A stretch of DNA of 7,478 nucleotides from Alistipes sp. (GTDB lineage: Bacteria; Bacteroidota; Bacteroidia; Bacteroidales; Rikenellaceae), in assembly GCA_031285485.1 (NCBI GenBank), contig JAITWC010000188.1, positions 1 through 7,478 on the forward strand, written 5' to 3'. Position 1 is the first letter of the stretch, and every line of letters begins with the position of its first letter. The notes under the pieces are model-generated. The model saw nothing but the letters and a program-made list of their open reading frames with translations, searched no databases and was not told the origin of the DNA. Positions 1 to 5,713 of this stretch are shown here, piece after piece. A program made the translations under genes and the position numbers.

Positions 1-68
1 TCCCGCCCCGCCGCTGTCGCGGCGACCCGCGGGCCTCCCTCGATGAGCCTCGCACCTCTGGTACTCGT
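1..68. other. Left-edge sequence with no assignable gene
   Basis: This GC-rich stretch ahead of the palindrome array contains a short hairpin (CGCCGC-TGTC-GCGGCG, 9-24). One plus-strand frame is open from the window edge into the array, and another stops at 44-46. No conserved motif, tRNA fold or promoter is visible. It may be the end of a neighbouring gene cut by the window or intergenic DNA. Confidence 0.4.
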
Positions 69-296
69 TTGCCGAAGTTCCGGCAATGGGCTTTTCGGGT
101 GATTTCGTCGTTGCCGGAAGTCCGGCAAGTGCGATTTCGGGCGATTTCATTGTTACCGAAGTTCCGGCAAGCATGTTTTCGGGTGATTTTGCTGTTGCCG
201 GAGTTCCGGCAAGTATGTTTTCGACCGATTTTGCGGTTTCCAAAAGTTGGGAAAGTACGTTTTCGGTCGATTTGCCTGTTGCCCGAGGTTGGGCAA
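69..296. repeat. Tandem array of six 18-bp palindromes with an exact 42-bp period
   Basis: Palindromes occupy 69-86, 111-128, 153-170, 195-212, 237-254 and 279-296, separated by 24-bp linkers that are also similar to each other. The model unit is TTGCCGGA-GT-TCCGGCAA at 195-212, an 8-bp stem with a 2-nt loop. Linkers share a core of TTTTCGGGTGATTTTG type. Units 2 and 4 are perfect palindromes. Units 5 (TTTCCA...GGAAA) and 6 (TTGCCC...GGGCAA) differ in sequence but mostly keep pairing. The period is a multiple of three, so two plus-strand frames stay open through the array, but no family is recognisable in the translations. The array lies beyond the stop codon of the GH127 gene, so it could be transcribed as a 3' untranslated region. 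Its function is unknown. Confidence 0.92.
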
Positions 297-307
297 CAGG
301 CAAATCG
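268..307. repeat. Long inverted repeat: 17-bp perfect stem, 6-nt loop, at the operon's 3' side
   Basis: The arms 268-284 and 291-307 are perfectly complementary, with loop GAGGTT at 285-290. The sixth array palindrome (279-296) forms the core, and 11 bp on each side (CGATTTGCCTG and its complement) extend it. For a minus-strand transcript this hairpin comes first, about 48 nt after the GH127 stop codon. No run of T follows it on either strand, so it is not a textbook intrinsic terminator. It could still stop transcription, protect the 3' end of the mRNA, or mark the end of the repeat array. Confidence 0.9.
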
Positions 308-355
308 CGGATGCGACGACCACCCCGGCAGCGTTCGACGCACCGTTACCGATCG
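308..355. other. Short spacer between GH127 stop codon and palindrome array
   Basis: These 48 bp follow the GH127 stop codon on the minus strand. The only pattern is a 9-bp direct repeat, CGTTACCGA, at 344-352 and 354-362. The second copy overlaps the TAA stop. No gene or regulatory site is recognised. Confidence 0.5.
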
Positions 356-3058
356 TTACCGACCGACCCAAACGTTGGATCGGGGAGTGCGCACGGCGGG
401 GTCGCGCGGCGGGTTGCGGTTCATGCGCGCGTAGTTGGGGATGGCCGTCATCGGTTTCCCGTCGGCCCAGCTGCCGCGGATCACCATCATGCCGCCCATC
501 ATCGACGGATCCCACTCGGCACGCAGAGCCCCGCCACCCAGCGAGCCTTCGTTGATCGCGGAGCCGTTGTCCACCTCCTCGAAGTTGTAGATCATCGGGC
601 CGTAGCGCAGGGCCACCTTGCCGCGGTCGGCCTCTATGCGCTCGTCGGCCGTGACGCGCTGCACCTCCATCGGCAACTCGAAATCCACGGTGTCGCCCTT
701 GCGCCACGTCCGCTTGATGGCGGCGTAACCGCGGTCGACGACCGGTTCCACCGTCCGGCCGTTGACCGACAGCGAGAGCAGGCCGCTCACGGCGGGGGTG
801 CTGTCGTACAGCTCGCTGGTCTTGCGGTCGGGCACGCGAACGTAGAGGGTGAACTCTTTGTCCTCGCTCGGATTGACGGTGATCGACACCCGGCCGCTCC
901 ACGGATAGTCGGTCTTCTGCACCATCTCGACGTCTGTCCCCACGGCCCGCTCCACGTTGATCGTGCTGCCGATGAACATGTTGACGTAGATGCCGGTGGG
1001 CGAGGTGACGTAGGTCCACGTGGGGATCATCAGCAGCGTGCGCGGAATGTTGCCCACGCAGCACGGGCAGTTGTGCCACCCGTATCTGTCCACCACGTCG
1101 GTGAGCGGGTTCTGGTACCAGAACGTGCGGCCGTCCATGCTCATCGAACCCAGCAGCGCGTTGTACATCGTCTCCTCGTACTGGTCGACGTAGGAGGCGT
1201 CGTGGTAGGCGAGGTTCAACTTGTGCTGGAAGAAGACCAGACCGCACGACGAACACGACTCGCAGTAGGCGTCGTTGCGCAGCGCGTAGTTCACCCCGAA
1301 CCCTTCCGAGGTGTCGCCGCTGCCCACGCCGCCCGTCACGTAGTACTTCTTGTTGACGAGGTTGTCCCAGATCGACATCACGGCGCCCTGATAGTCGGGG
1401 TCGCGCGTCTCGGCGGCAATGTCCGACATGGCCGAGTAGGTGTACACCGCCCTCACGGCGTGCCCCACGGCCTCGTACTGGCGGGTGGGCACGACGTGCG
1501 ACTGCGAGTATTCGTTGCCTCCGCTGCGGCTGTCGAGCAGGAATTTGGCCAGGGCAATGTAGCGGTCGCCGTTGCCGCCCCCTTCCATGTCGTTGACGAA
1601 CCGGCCGAAGCGCACCAGCGCCTGCTCCATCTCCTGATGTTCGTCCCACCACACGGTCTTGCCCTCCTCGGGGCCTATGTTGGCCACCCAGCAGTCGGCG
1701 AGCCGCTTGGCGGCGTTGTAGAGCCTCAGGTCGGCGCCGTCGGTCATAGTGTAGTGGTTGATGGCCGACTCGATGAAGTAGCCGGCCACGTAGCCCTCGT
1801 GGGCGGGCCGCTGCGAGGGCTGCCAGCGGTGTTGCCAGCGGTCGGTGTCGCGCAGGGTGTAGGCGGTGTGCAGGTAGCCGTCGGACTCCTGCGCGGCGAG
1901 GACGATGGGGATCCACCTTTCGAGGGTGCTTTTCATGTGGCTCTGGGCGGCGATCATCTCGCGGTCGCCGCGCGGGTCGACCATCAGCGCGATGCACATC
2001 GACTCGATGGTCTGGTGAACCCATGCGTTGGAGAACACGAAACCCTTGTGGGTGGCGTGGGGTTGGCCCTTAAGGGCTTTGGCCGCTTCGATGAAGTTGT
2101 CGAGGCCGCCGGTCGACAGGCTCGAATCCTCGATTTGGGAGATGCACCACGGTATCCACTGTGTTATCAGCGCCTTCGCCCGGTCGTTCCACAGCGGGTT
2201 GTCGATCGTGTAGTTCTTGGTGTACACCACGTCGAGACGCTCCCCGGCAGGCGGCAGGGCCACCGTCACCGCGAGCTCGGAGTCGACGGTGCGGCCACCT
2301 TTCCGGGCAGTGAAGGCGAGAGTGTACTCGCCCGGTGCGGAGAAGACCGCCGTGGCCTCGGACGTGTCGCCGCCGGTGAAAGTGACATCGCCCGGCCCGG
2401 ATACTTTGATCCACTCCATCTCGCTGACCGGAGATACCGACGTGATCCGCCCCGACAGCCATGTTTCTGCGCCGAGCATCACCGTCCGGTCGCCGTTGGT
2501 CGACACGATCGGGGTGAGGTTGCGCGCGTCGGGGGCCTGAAACACCCTCCACTCCAAAAGGCTCTGGCGGATCTGCTGCGCCGCCTCCACGTCGAGCCTC
2601 AGGCGGGTGGTCTCCACTTCATCGAAGGTTGTGGTGTTGTACTGCCCGACGACGAGACCGAGACCGGCCGCACCTGTCACCGGAACGAACTCCGAGCCAT
2701 TCCACCAACTAACCGAGTAGGCGCGGGGCAGGGCGAGAGATCCTTCCCAGTTCCACCAGAAAAGCTCTATCTCGCCCGTGCGGACGGGTTCCGCCCACTC
2801 GTACTCGATCACGGAATTTTGCAACGGGATCGGAGTCTGGTCGGCTCTCCTTCTCACGGGGCCTGTGTCGGTGTTAGCCGCGTCGTCGCTCAGCGAGGCC
2901 ATCTGCTGTACCCTGTCACTGCCTTCCTGCGACATGGTACCCGTTGCCATCATGGCGATGTTCTTGCCCGCGTCGCTCGGATCGGAGGCGCAGGACAAGA
3001 CAAGGAACATCGCGGCAATAGCCGCGATGTTCCAAATTATTAACCGGTTCTTTTTCAT
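356..3058 (-). CDS. GH127-type (DUF1680) glycoside hydrolase lipoprotein, beta-L-arabinofuranosidase-like
   Basis: This 900-residue protein resembles the DUF1680 enzymes of GH127/GH146, whose best-known member is the bifidobacterial beta-L-arabinofuranosidase HypBA1. The signal peptide ends in a lipobox (LVLSC, C23). Residues about 33-175 look like a discoidin/F5/8-type sandwich (EIELFWWNWEG, LLEWRVF), and about 182-268 like a PKD/Ig-type domain (WIKVSGPGDVTFTGG, PGEYTLAFTA). The helical catalytic barrel starts near 280. By analogy with HypBA1, E585 in TSEGFG is the acid/base, E600 and C602 (ESC) with C666-C667 are the zinc ligands, and C666 is the nucleophile. H420 (AHEGY) and H533 (VGHAVRA) match conserved active-site histidines. 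Other GH127 members act on aceric acid of rhamnogalacturonan II, so the sugar is uncertain. A perfect 13-bp inverted repeat lies within the signal-peptide codons. It is the last visible gene of the operon, 27 nt after GH9, with an A/T-rich leader. A palindrome array lies beyond its stop codon. Confidence 0.94.
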   Translation of the reverse strand: MKKNRLIIWNIAAIAAMFLVLSCASDPSDAGKNIAMMATGTMSQEGSDRVQQMASLSDDAANTDTGPVRRRADQTPIPLQNSVIEYEWAEPVRTGEIELFWWNWEGSLALPRAYSVSWWNGSEFVPVTGAAGLGLVVGQYNTTTFDEVETTRLRLDVEAAQQIRQSLLEWRVFQAPDARNLTPIVSTNGDRTVMLGAETWLSGRITSVSPVSEMEWIKVSGPGDVTFTGGDTSEATAVFSAPGEYTLAFTARKGGRTVDSELAVTVALPPAGERLDVVYTKNYTIDNPLWNDRAKALITQWIPWCISQIEDSSLSTGGLDNFIEAAKALKGQPHATHKGFVFSNAWVHQTIESMCIALMVDPRGDREMIAAQSHMKSTLERWIPIVLAAQESDGYLHTAYTLRDTDRWQHRWQPSQRPAHEGYVAGYFIESAINHYTMTDGADLRLYNAAKRLADCWVANIGPEEGKTVWWDEHQEMEQALVRFGRFVNDMEGGGNGDRYIALAKFLLDSRSGGNEYSQSHVVPTRQYEAVGHAVRAVYTYSAMSDIAAETRDPDYQGAVMSIWDNLVNKKYYVTGGVGSGDTSEGFGVNYALRNDAYCESCSSCGLVFFQHKLNLAYHDASYVDQYEETMYNALLGSMSMDGRTFWYQNPLTDVVDRYGWHNCPCCVGNIPRTLLMIPTWTYVTSPTGIYVNMFIGSTINVERAVGTDVEMVQKTDYPWSGRVSITVNPSEDKEFTLYVRVPDRKTSELYDSTPAVSGLLSLSVNGRTVEPVVDRGYAAIKRTWRKGDTVDFELPMEVQRVTADERIEADRGKVALRYGPMIYNFEEVDNGSAINEGSLGGGALRAEWDPSMMGGMMVIRGSWADGKPMTAIPNYARMNRNPPRDPAVRTPRSNVWVGR
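3004..3033. repeat. Perfect 13-bp inverted repeat with 4-nt loop inside GH127 signal-peptide codons
   Basis: The arms GGAACATCGCGGC (3004-3016) and GCCGCGATGTTCC (3021-3033) are exactly complementary around the loop AATA. The element begins about 26 nt into the GH127 coding sequence and covers codons 9-18 (W-N-I-A-A-I-A-A-M-F), the hydrophobic core of the signal peptide. In the mRNA it would form a strong GC-rich hairpin close to the start codon. It is followed by UUGUCUUGUCC, which is only moderately U-rich. Because it is a palindrome, both strands encode NIAAIAAMF here. It may be an attenuator, a translation brake or chance; the sequence alone does not decide. Confidence 0.85.
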
Positions 3059-3085
3059 GACCGTAATTATATTAAGTGTTGCTGG

Positions 3086-5662
3086 TTATCTGCTCATCAC
3101 GTCTTTGAATACGCTGCCGAAGATCAGGTAGGCGGTGTTGCCGCCGATGGTTCCCTCGTTCTGTCCCCACAGGAAGGGCCAGTCGTCGTAGTTCTCGAAG
3201 TGATCGGGTCGGCGGAACAGCAGACCCGGAGCCACGTTGCCCGGAATGAACGAAAAGTCGGCCCGGTTGTTGCCGTAGAACACAGCCTTGGGGCGAACCG
3301 CACCTACCGCCGCCACGAACGAATAGTTGTGGTAGGGGTGGCAGCCGAAGAGCCAGCTCATTGCCTTGAGCGCTTCCTCACGCTCGACTATCTCCGGAAA
3401 TTCGCGGCTCACGAAGGCCACCGTGGTGCCGAAACTCACCACGCCGCCGCTGCCCGCCCAGTTGCCAAGACCGATGGGTACACCGTAGGGGTTGTCTTGC
3501 TGAAGTCCGTCGATATATTCTTTGTATTTCACCACGTAGGGGCGCAGTTTTTCCTTGTAGGCGGCGTCCATGTGGGGAATGGCGTGGATGGCGGTCAGGA
3601 TGGTGCCGCTGACGTTACGGTCGAGCGCGGGCCAGAGCAGTTCGAGGAAACGGTCGACGTACTGCTGTTCACCGGTGGTGACGTAGAGTTCCAGGTTGGT
3701 ACCCATGTCTGCTCCGGGGCCGCCGCGTCCGGCCTGCTGGGGCTGGCGGGCGAGCAGGTCGGTGGCCTCCTTGAGCAATTTTTTCGACTGGGCGAGGGCA
3801 CGGTTAGCCAAACGGTCGTTGTAGCCGCGCAGGGCACGGCTCGCCGCCGCGAACATCGTTGCTGCGCGCAGGTCGAGTCCGGGATTGCGGCTCGTGAAGG
3901 CCCACATGTCGTCGGGACGGCCACTGGTCTTACCGTCGCGTCCGATCTCGAACGGCCCCAGCTTGGGGTCGTAGATCAGTCCGTCGGTGATGGAGGCGGC
4001 GTCGCCAAGGTGGTGGTAGTTGTCGAGTACCGAGTTGGAGAGCGTCGAGGCCATGTGACCGAGTATCTCGGCTTGGGCGACGAGGTTCATAGTGCCATGT
4101 TCGATGAATTGCAGAATGTCGGGCACGCCGTCGGGACGGTGCAGGTCGACATAGCGCTGCTCGTGGCTCACGAATGTCTGGTCGCGCTGCGGCTTAAAGT
4201 ACTCCCACGTCTGGACGAAGTTCTGCACCACGCCGATGTTCGCACCGGTCTCGATGTCGAAGTCGCCCGCGTCGAAGAATCCGCCAACGTTAAGGCCGGG
4301 AATGTGTTGCAGGTCGCGGAAGGGGGTGTCGGTAGTCGGACCCTGGCGGTGTCCGTCGAAGTGGTCAGTGGGTGCCGGAGCCTGAAGGTAGCCCTCCTTG
4401 AAGGGTTCGCCGTGCCACACGCGGTAGGCTTCGTTGACGAACATGTGGTTCATGTGGATCGGGATCCAGATGTCGCTCGTGGCGTCGGTGATCTTTTCAT
4501 ACACATCGTCGCCGATGATGAAGTGGTTGGTGGCCAGGTTGCCATATTTGATAAAATACACGCCGGGCTCGGTCACAGCCGAGAAGTCGAACTTCACGTA
4601 GTGGTATTTGTAGTAGTCGCCCCACGAGGTGATCGGGCCGCTGAACACTTCCGAAGATTTGCCCGCTTCGCCCACTTTCCAGATCGACGCCTTTGAGAGA
4701 GGTTTGTCGAGTTTGTCGAGTTCTATGACCGAGATCTTGCTCTGGCGGGGCAAGTAACCCACCTGCGAGAAGCCTATGTTGGGTTCGCGTAGCCAGTTGT
4801 CGATTACGTTGCCTTCGACGGTCCATGTGAGCACCTTGCCGGTTTTGCCCGCGGGCAGCACGCTGCGGAGGACGAACCAACCGTTCTGGGCCAGCATACG
4901 GCCGTCGTACAGTGCGAGATCGGCGTCGGCCGAGGTTACTTTGATTAACCGTTCGGGATCGTCGGAAGCCATCACGATCGCACGGCCGGAGTCGAGCGGC
5001 TGCGCTTCGACGAAACGTCCCGTGCCGCGGTTGTCGTGGGTGTGGTAGCCTTTATACTGCCTCACCTGTTCGTTTTCGAGGCGGGTGATGGTGGTGCTTG
5101 CCGCGTAGCGTGGGATCAGCCCGTTGCGTCCGTCCATCATGTAGGTTTTGCCCCAGTACTGCGACGGCAGGAATTCGAGGTTGAACCCGGCTTCACCCGC
5201 GAGAGCCGCCGGAACCGGTTTGTCGAGGTGGACGGCGACCTCCACCGCTGGGCCTTTGCCCGTAACCACCACTCGCGACTCGAAATCGTAGTCGGGATAG
5301 GCCAGCGTCACCTCTATGGTGTTGTTAACCGAGTCTACCACCCGGTTGGTCATCTGCGGAACGAGATCCCACTGTTCGGGGGTGTTCGACAGCCTCACGG
5401 CGCCGCCCGTGAGCGTCCTCACGCCGTGGTGGATCACCTCGATGCCCGAGTTCTTTTCGTCGTTGAAACCACCCGTGTAGGGGTTGCTGAACACGAGTAC
5501 GTTCAGGCCGTGGCGTTCGAAGTAGCCGAGCGAGTTGACCTTCAACTCACCGGGGTCACGGCCGCCGGATGAGGAGCACGACGGGAGCCACGCCGAGGAT
5601 AGAATTGCAAGCGACACGACTATCGCTGCCGCCGGAGAGGAGAGAAATTTCTTCATAGTCAT
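3086..5662 (-). CDS. GH9 family glycoside hydrolase lipoprotein with large N-terminal domain
   Basis: This 858-residue protein belongs to GH9, inverting enzymes that mostly cut beta-1,4-glucans such as cellulose or xyloglucan. The signal peptide ends in a lipobox (WLPSC, C29), so it is probably membrane-anchored. Residues about 37-290 form an extra beta-rich region (LGYFERHGLNVLVFSN, HHGVRT, TPEQWD) whose function I cannot name. Residues about 295-388 are the immunoglobulin-like CelD_N domain typical of GH9 (FSQVGYLP, PGVYFIKYG). The (alpha/alpha)6 catalytic domain follows. It carries GGFFDAGDFD with D464 and D467 (nucleophilic-water coordination and base), the GCHPYHNYSFV segment around 773-783, and E836 in WGQNEGTIGG as the expected acid. 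A Gln/Gly/Pro-rich loop lies at 641-650. A second ATG at 5656 (MKKFLSS) is an equally plausible start. The leader is A/T-rich without a Shine-Dalgarno. It lies between the GH43 gene (51 nt upstream) and the GH127 gene (27 nt downstream) on the same strand. An activity other than endoglucanase is possible. Confidence 0.95.
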   Translation of the reverse strand: MTMKKFLSSPAAAIVVSLAILSSAWLPSCSSSGGRDPGELKVNSLGYFERHGLNVLVFSNPYTGGFNDEKNSGIEVIHHGVRTLTGGAVRLSNTPEQWDLVPQMTNRVVDSVNNTIEVTLAYPDYDFESRVVVTGKGPAVEVAVHLDKPVPAALAGEAGFNLEFLPSQYWGKTYMMDGRNGLIPRYAASTTITRLENEQVRQYKGYHTHDNRGTGRFVEAQPLDSGRAIVMASDDPERLIKVTSADADLALYDGRMLAQNGWFVLRSVLPAGKTGKVLTWTVEGNVIDNWLREPNIGFSQVGYLPRQSKISVIELDKLDKPLSKASIWKVGEAGKSSEVFSGPITSWGDYYKYHYVKFDFSAVTEPGVYFIKYGNLATNHFIIGDDVYEKITDATSDIWIPIHMNHMFVNEAYRVWHGEPFKEGYLQAPAPTDHFDGHRQGPTTDTPFRDLQHIPGLNVGGFFDAGDFDIETGANIGVVQNFVQTWEYFKPQRDQTFVSHEQRYVDLHRPDGVPDILQFIEHGTMNLVAQAEILGHMASTLSNSVLDNYHHLGDAASITDGLIYDPKLGPFEIGRDGKTSGRPDDMWAFTSRNPGLDLRAATMFAAASRALRGYNDRLANRALAQSKKLLKEATDLLARQPQQAGRGGPGADMGTNLELYVTTGEQQYVDRFLELLWPALDRNVSGTILTAIHAIPHMDAAYKEKLRPYVVKYKEYIDGLQQDNPYGVPIGLGNWAGSGGVVSFGTTVAFVSREFPEIVEREEALKAMSWLFGCHPYHNYSFVAAVGAVRPKAVFYGNNRADFSFIPGNVAPGLLFRRPDHFENYDDWPFLWGQNEGTIGGNTAYLIFGSVFKDVMSR

Positions 5663-5713
5663 ATTGGTTTTAAATGTTTAGTGTCGGTGTGTTTGTTGTT
5701 CATCGGGTGGGGA

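Noticed and set aside
69..296. CRISPR array
   Set aside because: Repeat-and-spacer regularity is present, but the 24-bp linkers are similar to each other rather than unique, the repeats are short and variable, and no cas gene is visible.
268..307. Classical rho-independent terminator
   Set aside because: The stem is strong, but neither strand has a run of T after it, so only a non-classical role in ending transcription can be considered.
344..362. Two adjacent CGTTACCGA copies as iterons or an attachment site
   Set aside because: There are only two 9-bp copies, one overlapping the GH127 stop codon, with no replication or integrase gene nearby. Chance is sufficient.
153..2024. Minus-strand open frame of 623 codons inside the GH127 gene and running into the array
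   Set aside because: It overlaps the GH127 frame on the same strand, is extremely Arg-rich, and shows no conserved motif. It is a frame-shifted reading of the real gene.
86..3043. Plus-strand open frame of 985 codons opposite the GH127 gene
   Set aside because: It is a shadow frame produced by GC-rich codon use. Its translation is His/Val/Arg/Gly-rich without domain motifs, while the minus-strand frame has clear GH127 catalytic motifs and a lipobox. It also runs through the palindrome array.
2778..3131. Plus-strand small membrane-protein-like open frame with NIAAIAAMF
   Set aside because: The peptide similarity to the GH127 signal peptide arises because the underlying DNA is palindromic. 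The frame is otherwise antisense to the GH127 and GH9 genes.
3200..4696. Plus-strand open frame of 498 codons opposite the GH9 gene
   Set aside because: It is antisense to convincing GH9 sequence with DAGD and NEG catalytic motifs, has no recognisable product and no promoter, and looks like a codon-bias artefact.
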